This document shows positions 34,352 through 48,100 of a stretch of 64,000 nucleotides of DNA, piece by piece (the first letter of the stretch is position 1; each line of letters opens with the position of its first letter). Both the position numbers and the translations under genes were made by a program. The DNA is from Lepisosteus oculatus (taxonomy: Eukaryota > Chordata > Actinopteri > Semionotiformes > Lepisosteidae): assembly GCF_040954835.1 (NCBI RefSeq), contig NC_090706.1:38883148-38947147 (forward strand). The letters are read 5' to 3'. A model generated the notes under the pieces. The model was given only the letters and a program-made list of their open reading frames with translations. It searched no databases and was not told the DNA's origin.

Positions 34352-37300
34352 TAGTCCAGTACATCCCTCGGTGACAGAACCATAGTTTCTACAAAAACCC
34401 TGCCATTAGATAGTGCCATGTTTGAATTTCCATTTGAACTTGGATGGCTGAGAATCTGTTTTACTACAGAGGGTACATCTGAAACACTCACAATGAAACA
34501 TCTTGGCCCACAGCAGTGTGCTTTCCATGAAATGCAAATGCCTGAACCTTAAACCTTAAAATGAAGGACATGAAGCAACTGCCACTTGTACTGCAGATTT
34601 TGAGAGGACAGTACAGTCCCGTGTGAGTCCCAGGCCAAGCTGTCAGGCCTGTGGAAGATGAAGGGGGAGACCTGAGTTGAGGATGTGGGTGTGAACAATC
34701 ACCAGGAGACGCCTAGAGGTGTTTCAGGTAGCCAGGGCCCAGTGCCGTCACGATCCGAGATCTCAGTTCTTCCCTAGTTTACAAAACATGCCTTTAGTCC
34801 TGCTGAGGACTGGGTAAGGAGCCGCTGGTTTCAATTTCATTGCAAGACACAACTTTTCCTGGTTGCCAATTTGAAATATTTTCCATCTGGCATGCTGCGA
34901 AGACATTGCTTCGCCTCTTCCGAGCTTTCCTGTGAGTTTGCAGTCTTTTTCCTCTGGTTGGGAACTTCAATCTGTGTCGCGGGTTCTCTTCATTTCAAAC
35001 ACGTTTTGTGGAGTAAGACAATTAAGTATGAAAGATTTGCAAACGTGCAGAGGATTGCTGAATTATTCTACAACCAGAATATCTGAAGAGGAGGATGAGC
35101 TGATGACATGAGGAGTTTTCTGCGTTCCCATTTCTTCCTGTACAGCTATGACAGGTCTCCTGCCTCCTCTCTAAACCTATGGGCAACCTCGGATTGACGC
35201 TTCAGCATTATGTCACAGTATCAGTTTTTCAGAGGGCGTTGTCAGGGGACAGATCATCTGAAATGAGGACCAAAATAGTTACTCCTACCTATTCTACTGG
35301 GGGAAGGCAGAAACAAACAGTTACTCACAAGACCTTGAAAGCTGCCTCAGCTCGTCGCTTGCTGAATGCTCCTTGTGTATAAATGCAAGCCAGAGATATC
35401 GATCTTCAACACTTTACTTAACCCAAAACTTAACCCGAGGGCTCAACCCCATGTGAATGGAGGTGCGTTTAAGCATGGTGTTAACATTTAAGGCCTTTTA
35501 AGGTCTGATTGGGAATTGAGCTTTAATTGGGTGATACAGGACTGTTATTGTCATTTTCAATCTTGTGCTCTATTTCTGTAAACCAGTTTCTGTAGTGATG
35601 CCTGGAAGGGAGCAAAGTCAAATCCTTCAGATGAACTATTTTATCTAGCTTGGTGCAGTAACCTCATGATCAAATTAATCAGTAAACAAAATGACGATAC
35701 AAATGCATTGCTTTTCCACAGAATCACAACATTCTCCAATACTTTGCATCATCCCTGTGGATAATTATGGATCCCGGATATAAATACCTTCACTCACACT
35801 TTCCAGACCATGGGAAGACGGCCGTTTGTGACCATCTTAGCCCTGACCCGCACTGACCGATTTTTTTAAATCAATTTTACAGATGAGTCAGAGAATGTAT
35901 CAATCTGTTCTGCGATACCCTCTTAGAATATAAAATGTTAAGTGGAGATTGTGTACTGCACATTCTTGAACACCTAGAGATTACAACTCAAAAATGACAG
36001 GTGAGCAGCGTAACGTTAAACACTAAGAACACGCAGAAATGATCCAAGCGGATGAATTTACACCCACTTAAGTCTTTTTGGAGCTATTCTACTCTGGTGT
36101 GTAGGTCTGACATCATGCGATGATTTTATTTGTAGTGGGGGAAAGGTTGTTTCTTATTTTTAATGCCTTGGGTTTATTTATAGCTGGATGCTTAAGTCAC
36201 ATTATGAAACACAAAGACAAAACTCCAGAATCTACTTTAAGCCAAGTGCTTTTGCCCTTAAATTTAATTGGTTTGAACTCCACAAGCTATTACTATAGGA
36301 CCCTTCACAAGCAGCTCAGCCTGGCTTGGACACTCATTTGCATGTCAGCTTCTATCGGATTCTGGCTGGTAATTTTCCATCCTTTTTAACACTCTAGTTA
36401 ACATAACATGAGAGGAATGTGACACTCTTTATCGAGATGGTGGTTTTATGAATGAAGTAAAAGACCTTTACCATGCCTAAGGGGGACATGTGGACATTCA
36501 CTTCCACCTGTTTAAACAAAAAACTAAAGAGCAACAACTGCATGCTAAAGATGAGAAAGGTACAATTAAATGAAACGCATTCCACATTGAATTTCTGTCT
36601 TGTCATAATTTAATCTGTAAGTTATTTTAATGTTGACTTTTCTAAAATATTGAATCAGAAGCAAGCACCTTTTGTAATTACACAAAGGGACTGGCCTTGT
36701 CTGTTTGCTGCCATAGTAACTGGAGTCTTTCCTGGAGCATAAAAAAAGCTCCTCTTCAGTTGTTGGGTGAATTCCAAGCCAAGCATAATGAATTCACCTC
36801 CAATCAACGGTGTTTTTTTCTTTAATTTACAATTAGCTATCATCTTAATCAATTTTTCCTGCCGCAAGCTTTTGGTACATAGCTGCCACTGAACAAGAGT
36901 GCCGTGGTGTAAAAAAGCCTAGGAGAAATGAAAACAACACAATACGAGCAGAAACTCAGCTGAGCTCTCAGCTCCTTGCAGACAGTTTGTTTTTGCACAG
37001 GTTATGTAAATTAGCCAACGTTGACTTACTTTCTTGTTATAACATTAATTAACACAGTGCTACCTTGTTCAATATTTGGTAACAGAGCCAGTGTCTGCGG
37101 ATGTAAAAATTTACAGGATTCCGGTTTTTAATGAGAAAGTAAAGCACAGGTGCGTTAACGAAGAAGGCAGCCTCATTTAAATAAAATCACCCTGTTTAGA
37201 GGAAAATTAATTAACAGTGCTGGAGTAAATGGTGACACCTCTGAAAAGAAAAAGGTGAAATTAAGCCATAATGGGATTTTTTTGGGGGTTTGGCAATCAA

Positions 37301-38763
37301 TATTGGGTTATAATACCATAGCTACTGAGGAGCGACTTCCTTTTACAATAACGTTATTCATGTTTTTCAGAACAGAAAAAAAGAAGCAAGTGAAATTTCG
37401 TTACACCGATCAGACTTTCCAAGTGCACAATGAACACAGATATTAATAGTGAAATAAGAGAAACTTGCTATCAGCTTACTGACACTGAAGTAATAGGCTC
37501 TTTGTGTTATTGTGGGTTTTACAAGGTCTATACATTAAGTTTTTATAGGAACCCCCTGGTCACCTTTAAAACTGTTGTTGGTAGTTGTGCAAGTAGGGGA
37601 TATTTACTATTTATAGCTCCTTTATTCATTGTCCTGGCAAGGGATGCAAGGTGGTCAAGGTTTTGCTTATTATGGATCTGAACAGTTTGACCAAAAAAAA
37701 AAATGGAGGGCAAGCCAGCACATGAATGAGCCACCTGACATGAATCAGATGGACTGATGTGAAACTTGACCACCTGATGGACAAAGGGGAAGCCTCACCA
37801 GCACACAACACAACTGCCCGATCCCCATTAGACAGACTGACAGCACAGCTGACCAGCTCACAGGACACACCCGACTGTCTGATACTCCTCCGATGGGCCA
37901 CTTTGAAGCGTGCCAGCCCAGGCCTTGGTGGCCCGTGTCACAGCTTGACCGACCACGCGGGCCGAACCACAGTTTGCGACCCGCTTGTGCGGACAGTGGT
38001 GAAACTGGGGAGGGCGTTTCGTTCACATGGGAAAGAGCTAAAGTGCTTTAACAAGGGAACTGTGATTAAAATTGAGCCAAGCAGAATCATGCCCAAACAC
38101 CACTGCCACAAGGCACCTATGACCCAGGAACCACTGAGAAAATGGTAATATAACGACATAAGCACTGGCAGCAGCTGGTACAGAGGTATTCAGGGTCAAC
38201 AGAAAGATTTTACTCAGAAGACAAATGTGAAGACACTTACACTTACTTGAGATTACAGTTCTTCAGTGTGAAATGATGAATCGTGCCGGTGGTTTTCACC
38301 ATTTAAAAACTTTTCAATTCAAACTTCTTTTAAAACTTGCATAAGCAACCAACCTCTACGCGACACAACACACAGGCTAGAACACTACGACAATCTGAAC
38401 AAAAAATTAGAACACACAAAGGCGGGAGGTGCCATCCTCTGGAAAACAAACCAACACAGTATCAGTTCAGTTCAGACGAAGCCAGAGTCTAGAGCGCGCA
38501 TAAACTGCTGCAATGAGCACACCATCTCTCATTACTTTTACAGACACAGCGCCAGCGGGTTCCAGTTCTGGAAAGAGCTGGATTGTGGGTCTCATGGGCT
38601 GCACCAGTGCTGCGTTCATTGCCATAGTCATTCATTCAAATGGAAAAAACAAATAAAGCTGTTTGGGTCCTTGAGTGAATGCAGGCAGATTTAAACTGGT
38701 AGCTTGTTTTCCAGTGAACTTTACGGAGGATGAATATATTTTCTTGCCTTATAACATCACTTT
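34352..38763. other. noncoding; regulatory-like at 36655-36880 and 36990-37240
   Basis: 36655-36880 and 36990-37240 combine balanced composition with TAAT and bHLH-like cores. A GC-richer stretch at 37750-38020 is open in several frames without a recognised product. Confidence 0.35.
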
Positions 38764-39008
38764 ACAATTTCTTGCATTAGGAATGATCTTTTCACATACC
38801 CCAGCTTGCTTTCCATGAGACACACAGACAGGGAGAGAAGCTGGGGTCAGAGCGCAGGGTCAGCCATTTATACGGCGCCCCTGGAGCAGTTGGGGTTAAG
38901 GGCCTTGCTCAGGGGCCCACCGGAGTAGGATTCCTCTGCCAGCTGTGGGATTTGAACCAGCAACCTTCCAGCCACAGGCGCAGATCCTGAGCTACAGAGC
39001 CCCCGCTC
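38764..39008 (-). mobile_element. tRNA-derived SINE, family A
   Basis: This - strand copy shares the body, the B-box region (gggatttgaaccagc on + is its complement) and the tail ttgcattaggaatg with the copy at 25022. It is nearly full length. Confidence 0.72.
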
Positions 39009-42000
39009 CGCCCCGAAATCCCCTGGGGATGAAATCGTATATTTACGCGATGATAAAGGAATTCAGGAATATCAGCTGACAGGGCATTGTAAGCTATTAT
39101 TTTGGAAGCTGTTCTCATTGAAATGGTATTGATAATTTTAATAGTACAATGAAATTCTATATTACGAAAGTTGGTCCTTGGTTACATGAGCATTAACAAC
39201 AGTAGAACAGTAGGTGAAAAAAAGTGTCTGGATTTCGGATCTTCCTAGGTTTGAAAAACCAAATTAGGCGGTCTGCACCTCAGGCCTAAAATTAAATAAA
39301 AGACCTCTGAAGTATCAAGCAGCAATTAGCTGCTTTTTTGAAATGAGAAGATGAAAACGGAAAACGTTTCTCACTTGCCAACTGAAAGCTTAACACTTTG
39401 AATTGTCACTTGGGGCAATTTTTTTGGGTACAGGTATGCTTCTTATCTGAGGAATTTTTTGTCCCATAAATTATTTCTCTTGATAAAAAGAACCAAAAAG
39501 TCCTCACTTGTCTATCTCTTGCCTTTTTTACCACTCTCATACCAGGGGGTAGGGAACCACCTGATAGAGCAAAGGTTTTTTCCAACATGGGCCTGGTTAG
39601 ACAGCAATACAGAGGGCCCCAGCCTTCAGCAAAGACACGTCGCTTTACTGCAGTGCAAATTAATAACAGTGTGCATGAGAAGAGATTTGCCTGTAGAGGT
39701 ATACCAAATCTTGCATCATCCATGCCTATGGCCTAATCACCTTGGAACATGTCAGATCCTAGCAGGCAAACAGATCTGGCCTTGTCAGTGCATGGCTGAT
39801 TTGGCAATCAGATCCTCAGTCTAAAGGTGTTCACGCCATCTCACTGGAGCGATCGCCTGCGTTCTTATGTCCTTACCTGGCCCCTGTAAGTTTGTGGGGA
39901 TAATTTAGGGATCAACAGCTAACTGCAGTTAAAGTGTAATATGCATATGACAAGGCTGTGGAGAAATGGTTATACTCTTCCACCTTACTGCATTGTTTTG
40001 CAGAAATTGTTTTTATGGTAAGATGCGCATACAGCTAGATTACAGCATGGTCAGATATTTTCCATCCCCTTCCGAATTCATCTGATTCTATCCCGTTGGG
40101 TTTCCATATTTTGTTGCTTTTTTGTTTTCGTTTCTAAAAATATCATTAAAATTGTTAGAAAAGAGTCTTTAAGATCTGTGATATTCAGAGCTCAAGCAGA
40201 TTGCCAGAGACAGATTTTCTTAGCATTGAATTAGCTGCAAAGTGTAGGACTACCGGAATTTAGACAGGGTTTTCGCTGGTTGTCTAGTTTGTGGTGGTAA
40301 AAGGTCTTAGGTGACTCAGCACCTTCAATGAATCGACGTTCAGGTTTCGTCTTTAGATCCAGAGAAAATGAACAATTTCACAGATCGGAGAGAGAAAAAA
40401 TATACAGCAGAGCAGCCTAGCGCGGCGAAATGAACGTGGAAAAGGAATTCATGACACGACTCAAGGAAACCTGCTTCAAGTGTTTATTCTCACAGTCTTC
40501 TAAGTGCCAATGTGAGCTGTACATTAGTCGTATAACAGTGCCCAAAGGAGAGGCGTTGGCAGGAGAAGAAAGAGTCTCATCAATGTTTATTAATCATCAT
40601 CATGATATGATAATGTAATTGCTGTGTTATTTTTAAACCAGCAAAAAAAAAAAAAACCCACAAGGCAGTTTTGGCTACAGGCACACTTGATTTAATTAGT
40701 CACACACATCTGCGTAAAACAACGCGACTGTTTCTGCTATAAACAAGAAAGCAAGTAAGCAAGCAATCAATATGTCAAAGCAGGTCACCTACCTCGCTTT
40801 TGTTGTTTTGCAGTATACTTCATGACAGAAAAAAAAAACTAGGCATTGAAACTCTAAAGCGAGTCTGTGATGGGAACTGCATTTGCTTTGTATAACAGTA
40901 GAATTTATTTAATCTTTATATTATTACAAGCCAAGGGAAGGCAACTTTAAGCAACAGAACATAGGACTGCAGTTTACATACTTGTGAACTATACAAGTTT
41001 TCACCAGGATCCCTCTTTCGAGAGTAGCGTCTCCCAGATTAGACCGACTCTTAAAGATAAGGAAGGGCCTCAGACCATTCTCCACTCTGCAAATGAGGGT
41101 TTGCCTTTCAGAGAACACAAACCTGAAGGGACTAGTTGTAGTTCTTCCCTTATGTATTTCAAACCTGGATCCCCAGTCTGCAGCAGAAAGCACAACAAAT
41201 ACAATCTGACATAAGGATTAGCATATTATAAAAACAAGCCTGACTACACTGGTAAGCATCTTACTTCTCTGTTATAAGATATTCACCAGTCTTTTTTTTA
41301 ACTATGTTGTATTCAGTAAAAGAAAATTGACTCAAATCTCTCATTGCAAAAATAAATCGAGCATCTAGACTGATCTAACCTTCATTAAAATGCAGACTGA
41401 AAATGAAAAAAAGTGGATTGGATTACATCCCCAGAACACATCCCATTCATTGCATTATCTAGGATACTGAATGTATATTTCTCCCCAGCGCATCAATAAT
41501 AGCTATAAAAAAGAATACTTTTGGGGAAAAAATTTAATATGTTCTTTTTATGCAAACTCCAGTTTTGATTCACAAAATCAGTCAGTTATGACTCCCTCAC
41601 TTGAATGGCAGCACCCTATAATTGTGATTGTTTCTCAAGGACTTCCCAGCCAATCTATGAAAAGCAAACAGGTGGCCGCAAAGGAAACAAGCTCTTCCAC
41701 TCTGTAAAACAGGCTAACTAGCTCCTGCCACTTGCCAGGCTGCAATTATCATATCATTTGTGTTGTAAATCACGCTGGCTCTTGTCATGTTATCATCAAC
41801 CACACAACAATTATCTGCCATGAATCAACCTGATCTGTTTGCAGACAGAGCTCTGTAGGATCCCAGGACACAGAAGACTCAATGGTAACACTTTCACCAC
41901 TAGGTTCATGGACACAACACGGAAGCCGATGTGAATGAAATATTTGGGGCTTGACTGTTTAGGGCCGCTCAATGCCTAAAAGGTTGTAAAGGTGCCTGTT

Positions 42001-43023
42001 GCCTGTTAAATTCACACTGGGCGTTGTCTCAACTAGTGTTTAGACACATAGCTTTAATGGGGAATATCAGTTTGCCAAGAATTTCCAACCCATGCAGGAT
42101 ACAAGTCTTTTACAAACAATTTTAAATTAGCTTGCAATTATACAGTGCATTTCATTAGATGATGATTTTAAAAAACCAAAGCACAAATATCGATCTAGTT
42201 TTCTGAGGTTTTATCCATATTTAAGATGGCAATTAGAAAACAGTTAATTAGTGACCATTTAGTTTTTTACAGCTGAAGAAATGGGAATTTTGATCAATTG
42301 CTGAATTAATATCAGTCATTCGTCTTTGACAACAGTTCATATTACGTGGAGTACTGCATCATGATCACAAATCCAGGAAACTTTAGATAGAAAACTATTG
42401 TGTTATGTGCTGAAGAGGTTGTTTTTTAAGAGAATAGTTGTTCAGCCACAGGAGCACAATATAATCTAATTTCTATTCAAATTCATGCTATTCAAGTATT
42501 ACTAATACAACACATTTCCGTATGTATTCCTGTGTTTGCAAATGATCTTATCATATGCTAACTGCTGGACATCCGTGAGATGATAGATCTCATGGCCATT
42601 TTAGTATTGTGCTGTTAGATATTTTTATACATGCTTTAAAGTAAAACAAGTAAAAAGAGTGAGACAGGTGCAGTGTCTGGTTTATTTCGAATCGTGGTGG
42701 TACAGATTTTGAAATTTACATTCCCAAACTAAAAGTGTATTTTTCTAGGACAAACCCAAGCAACGTAATAACCCTGCCAAGCAAGTAGCTGCTTATTCAC
42801 AAGCATATCGATACTGTGTGTCTTTCGCATAATAAACAACCTGTTGGAACACATATCATAGCAGCATGAGAATGTGGTTTATGTCCACACCCCCAGAAAC
42901 TTCAAACGTTGCACGCGAAAAAAAAGCTCCAGAAAACAGAACGACAGAAAGTGCAGTGCACACTGTAAAGGGTTCGGCTTTGACGCTCTGGCCTGCGTTT
43001 CTTTAACACTGCATTGGAAGCTA
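39009..43023. other. noncoding apart from the 5S-like relic; regulatory-like at 41700-41860
   Basis: 41700-41860 (ctgcaattatcatatcattt, aacaattatctgccatgaat) is a candidate conserved element. No exon recognised. Confidence 0.35.
39724..39802 (+). pseudogene. 5S rRNA-like relic (5S pseudogene or 5S-derived SINE head)
   Basis: It begins gcctatggcctaatcacc, close to the 5S rRNA start gcctacggccataccacc. It continues with gatctggccttgtcagtgca, matching the 5S internal promoter and following region. About 10-15 bases appear deleted between them. It is too diverged to be functional. A 5S-derived SINE (SINE3 class) is an alternative. Confidence 0.42.
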
Positions 43024-43329
43024 CAGGGAGCCGCATAGTGATGCAGTGGTCAGCATTGCTTCCTCACTGCGCTGGGGCCCTGGGTTCAATTCTGCACCTG
43101 GGGGTGCTGTCTGTGTGGAGTTTGCATGTTCTCCCCAGTTAGTGTGGGTTCCCTCCAAGTGCTCCAGTTTCCTCCCACAGTATGGAAACATATAACTGGC
43201 CCTAGGTGCGAGAGTGATGGACGGGTGTCCTGTCCAGCAGTATCCTGCCTTGTGTCTTTCCTTCCTGGGATGGGCCCCAACTCCCCCATGACCCTGAACT
43301 GGAAGAAGCAGTGAGTAAATGGATGGATG
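43024..43329 (+). mobile_element. SINE family B, near full length
   Basis: The head is gccgcatagtgatgcagtgg with B box gggttcaattctgc, then tgtggagtttgcatgttctc, and the tail is agtaaatggatggatg. It is well preserved across its length. Confidence 0.75.
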
Positions 43330-44738
43330 TTACAGGCAACTGTAAACCAACCATACTGAGACAATGAGAGAGTTGAGAATCTCATCTTAAATCTCATTTT
43401 CACGGAACGGCATGTTATAATATGCAAATACCATCGGGGGTGGGTGGAGGCACAATTAATGTACTTCTACAGTTTGGTCTATCCTTTTCCGGCCTATACA
43501 TAATTGTGCAGAACTTGGCAACCTTTTTTTGTCTTGGAAGATGCTATAAAAATTAATATTGTATTTTCACGTATGTGTCTTAATCCAGTATTAACAGCAG
43601 CTGACACAAGTGCCTTTACTTATACCTGCCCCAGTCTCAATTCAGAGCATTATTTTTCAGTTTCTTAAGACTTACCATTGAGTCCATTTAGCTAAGTCAC
43701 TGAACAACATTACCAGGCGTCTTCCATCAGACTCTCACAGATTCCATCAACAAAACCGATTTGTTTCTGATGTTTTGAAAGCAAGCTGTGATTTGTATCC
43801 CTGCAAAGATAGATTGAATATGAATATACAGATCTGGTCCTAATTACATCATTTTTAAAAAAAAAAGAGGCTGTATATTTAAATAAAACACTACTTTAAA
43901 TGTGTTCTTGCGATCAGCAAAAAGTTTTGTTGAAGCACTAAAATATGTGTCATAGCACAATGACAAATGTGCCCATAAATTAAACAAATTTTCCATTTTA
44001 TTGATGGAAGTGCAGATTTGTTCCTGATAATTTATGGGGTTCTGGGGCCTGTCTGGAGCTGCTGTCACATTGTACAACAGCTCAGAAACATTAAGAGCTT
44101 AACCCTTGAGTCACATACAAGTGTTTTCAGAAACCAGGATTTGTCATCCATTTAGCCTGTGGAAACTGCTTCCACCTGGTCTACAAGCAAATAAGAGAGT
44201 CTATAGTACATCTGCAAGGTGCTTGCTGTCTGTATATAGGTCATGTTAAATTACACAAAATTACAAGATATGGGCTGCCAAATTCAGGTGCTTTTTTATT
44301 TGGCCATAATCCGCATTCAGGACCGTGTTATTGATCAAGATCTGTAGTTATACTTGCTGAAATGAACTTGAAAAGACAGAATCAAAATCCAAATACGTGA
44401 TTACTCACGTCCACTATGAAAGCTTTGTCAAATCCTGCAAGTTTGTGTCTCCCATCATAACTTCTCCTTTCTGTTTCATATCCAACAAAAGAAAGTAAAG
44501 GGTGACTTTTGATATGAATTGTATTAATCTAACATGAAAATGAGAAGAAACAGCCCAGAAACCAACCAACCTCCTGTTTTTTTAAATTACACCATAAAGC
44601 GAGCACTTAAAAAAGTGTTCATTCTGAAATACTGCATTCAGTGTGTGGAATTCTGCTCCAGCTGTGCAGAGAAACATCTGTAGAGAGTTGTGAGTTTGTG
44701 ATAACTGGCTGACTAATCCTAAATGCCTGTCTTGGCAG
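43330..44738. other. noncoding, nothing recognised
   Basis: AT-rich. No upstream partner exon for the candidate at 44739 was identified here. Confidence 0.4.
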
Positions 44739-44955
44739 TGGTCTGTTGATGGTTTCGCCTTTCCCGGAGAATTGTGGAAAGACTAAGTTCTTTGATTTCC
44801 AGGACAGGCATAACTTGGTCAGCCCTATTGAACCTATTGAAAGCAACTTCTTTTCCCGTTGGGATACTTACAAGTTTGAGTATCCCAAGCTAACAAGGAC
44901 ATCACTGAAGATTTACAGGGAGAAGCTGTTACAGAAGATTACTGTTATATATTGA
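44739..44955 (+). CDS. unrecognised candidate terminal coding exon
   Basis: I do not recognise this protein. An acceptor-like tgcctgtcttggcag precedes an open frame of 71 residues in phase 1 ending at TGA. Its composition is protein-like rather than low-complexity, with FPENCGKTKFFDFQDRH, then IEPIESNFFSRWDTYKFEYP and KIYREKLLQK. A consensus AATAAA at 45020-45025 lies about 65 bases past the stop, which fits a last exon. The aromatic, Pro-containing short style recalls small axonemal or sperm microtubule proteins, but that is only an impression. No upstream exon was identified. It may instead be a chance open frame in conserved noncoding DNA. Confidence 0.3.
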
Positions 44956-45019
44956 GTGAAGGTAGAAGAATGCATGTTGATCATGTTTTGAAATAGTATG
45001 TGGAGTTCCAATGTTTAAG

Positions 45020-45025
45020 AATAAA
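45020..45025 (+). terminator. poly(A) signal after the candidate exon
   Basis: A canonical AATAAA follows the candidate terminal exon at 44739-44955. Chance occurrence is common in AT-rich DNA, so it counts only together with the acceptor and open frame upstream. Confidence 0.25.
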
Positions 45026-48000
45026 TTCTGGACTAATTTGATTTATCTTATTATTAAAATATAACTCCGTGATTTTAGGTTAATTGTAATATTTTGGTTA
45101 TCAGTTAAATGATTTTAGCATTAATTCACTCATAATTCATGACCGATCGGGATACAATCGACTAACTTGGACTATTGCATAAACATTAAATCTCCTCATT
45201 AGTGAGAGAGCTGATTGGTGATGAGGTAATTTAACTAGTTTAATGGTAAACCTGGAGAAAATCAAACAAGACCTATCAAGAGGACAATGCCTTTGTGTCA
45301 TCTGTGATTTGGAGGAACACCTCAGGTTGGTTCGCCAGCTGTGGAGACAAAGCCTATTTGGAGATGGAGCAATGTTTGGTGTAGAGACCACCCTGGAGGA
45401 CATCAGCAGGTATGGTCCAGGTTTTCTCATTGCTAATGTGCTAATCGTTGTGCACAAGTGACCTTTCCGTGGAGAGATCCAACCGCGATGGTCTGTGCAG
45501 GATGGCTAGTCACTGCAGAGGTCAACCTGTTGTCTCTGTGTGCAGCCTGACAGGACAGCGCGACACTGATCAAGTCCTAGGGCCTCACTGGCTGCCCTGT
45601 GAAATCATGTGCTGCTTCACAATTTCATGATATAAAAAAAATCAACAAATTTAATCATTCCTTTTTCTATTAGTTTTTTAGATAATCATTTGATGCAAAT
45701 TAGAGGTCTACAGCCTTCAGCTCCCCCATTTTCCACAGAGTGCTAATAGTCTTTAAACAAGGGAATTATCATTTATCTCCTCTAGTATAATATCAGCACT
45801 CATTAAAGCGATCATAGCAACCTTTGATGATGAGGCTTCTAACTCAAACACTCCACAGAGGGCCAGGTTTTCTAAACGGGCAGTTGTCATGGTTCCTTCA
45901 GCTGGGCTTGACATGCTGCATGTGAAGGGAGAAACAGGTTAATTCCACGCTGAAAAGTAAAACAAATGAAGTGTGAAGTGTCGTTCAGATGTTTCAGACT
46001 CTTGACAGGCTGATATCCCATATGCCACAGGCCCATTTTTGTCAGACACTGTACTGTTCTTATCTGGCCCGTTAGATGTCGTCATCAGAAACAAAATGAG
46101 GTTTAAATGTCTTTTTAGCTCACACAGTTTTAGCAATTAAAATAACAGTTATTCCCGGTGAGAACAGATTATTTTGCTAATTTTACACGCAGGAACATAA
46201 GAATTAAGAAAACTATTCGACTCAATAAATGACTAAAGAATTATTTATGCCATTTTGTGCCTTCATTGTTACAAAAGAGGAAGGACTCACTCATTGTATA
46301 TGACAGAAAAATGGCTTCATTCACACCACCACTGCAGAGGGTGAATCAGGTGTCTGAAACATGTGCTTGGAGTTTCTCTCATGCACAATGAGGTTTCAGA
46401 ACTCATCTTCCTGGAGTCCATAGACCTCTCCGGTTCATGCTACAAAAACCAGCAGCCTCATTTAAAACTCTTCCCCGAATAAGCGGGCTAAGACCATCTC
46501 TTCTGAAACGAGACTGACAATGTTAACCACGATGTTACTGGGAAGTTAAGACCACGACAGTCTGGTTTGGGCCCAAAGGAGTCCTCAACACTCGCAAAGA
46601 ATCGCCTCAAAGCAGCACAGAGACCCCCCCGCTTCTTACACCTAGGATTCTGTTCTAATTTTGGGAAAGCTCTGTTTATGTCTGCTGTCTCATTATGCTC
46701 TGTATTGCCCACTAGGGGAACAATACATCAAATCTTTTGGGATGTCAATCAAGCGATTAATGGAGATGCGAGTGTGTCTTCTAACACTATCAGTTTCAGC
46801 ATGCACATGAGGGAGCTCCAGCATGAGAAGTGTTTTAGGGGAAAGCAATCACCTTGCCATAACCCGGATCCATCTGACAGGCCCCATCAAAACAGCCAAC
46901 AGCTGGATCTCTTTTGGTAAATAATCCCAGCTCAGGGCGGCAGTCTGGGTTTCTGGAGACCTTCCTGTCCTCTTCAGACGATCTTGCTGCCACCTCTACC
47001 TGACATGGAGCTCCCTGGGGACGGCGCTTACAAAACCAAGCGCACGCAAAAGGTTAACGTGCAGAGCAGCTGTGCGAAGGAGAAAGATCTGATTTCAACA
47101 CAGTCATTCAAACCCCGCCCGAGGCTTCCTGGTGTGAAATGTGTCTTCTTTACAGACCGTAACACCCATTCTGAAACAGGAAAATCAGCACGGGGCAGGG
47201 CAAATCCCCAAACCCTTACAGTGCTTTTTTGTTTAAAGAAATGTACTTGTCAGTTCATTAAGGAAACCATTTCAACATTTTTTTTTTACTTCTGTAAGGT
47301 TCAAACCACGAAACCTAGAATTACAAATTGGGCTACAGGTGTAAACTTTCTTTTGTATTTACTGTTGCAATAAACTACTGAGAATGAGGAGCACTACAAA
47401 CATGCAGTAAGCACTCCTGAGGAACCTAGCAGTAAATGCAATTTAAATGAAGTACATTAGCTGTGTTTATTATCAATAATACATGAAAGTGCATAAACTT
47501 AAGTTGCACAATTAATCCATTTTAGATAGGGCTTTTAATAAACCAGCAAAAATAATAGTCCTGAAGCACTGAACAGAGATGAAAATAAAAATTAAAAAGG
47601 AACACAAATCAAATCAAATTCAAGGAAAACATGCAAATAAAAACTCTATGCAAGTGAATACAGGGCATGATTATATCCAAACTAACCATTCAGGAGAGTC
47701 GGTGCTCTGAAGGCCATGTTTGAAAATGGTATTATGATGTGACTTTAGAAACAGGGACAAGAGGAGCCTTCCTTCCAAATGATGGCAAATGATTTAAAAG
47801 ATCAGGAGCTTCAATAGCAAAAGCTCAGCCATCTCCACAACCTCAGAACACAGAGCTGCATTCTGGGACAGGCGACACTGACGTGGAATGCATGGAATAA
47901 ACACATTTTTATCATGTGGAGCTTTTTGTCACAGGCAGGATCATAAAGCCAGCCCTGAAACAATCAGGAAGGTAGAAGAGTTGAATAAATCTTAAATAAT

Positions 48001-48100
48001 GTACTCAGTCGGGATTATATTTCACTGCATTAACTAAATGAACCCTCTTGCGGAGAACCGACAGGAAGTTTTCAGAAACTCTTGCTTTTTCTTCTGATTT
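45026..48100. other. mostly noncoding; open stretch at 45243-45461
   Basis: A 72-codon open frame at 45243-45461 with a donor-like cag|gtatgg at 45411 is unrecognised. 45640-45860 looks like a conserved noncoding element (aaatttaatcattcc, gataatcatttgatgcaaat). The rest shows nothing. Confidence 0.3.

Noticed and set aside
37759-38148. A 129-codon open frame on the + strand
   Set aside because: No recognised domain, and competing open frames on the other strand.
39459-39824. A 121-codon open frame on the + strand
   Set aside because: Its second half overlaps the 5S rRNA-like relic, so it is a chance frame.
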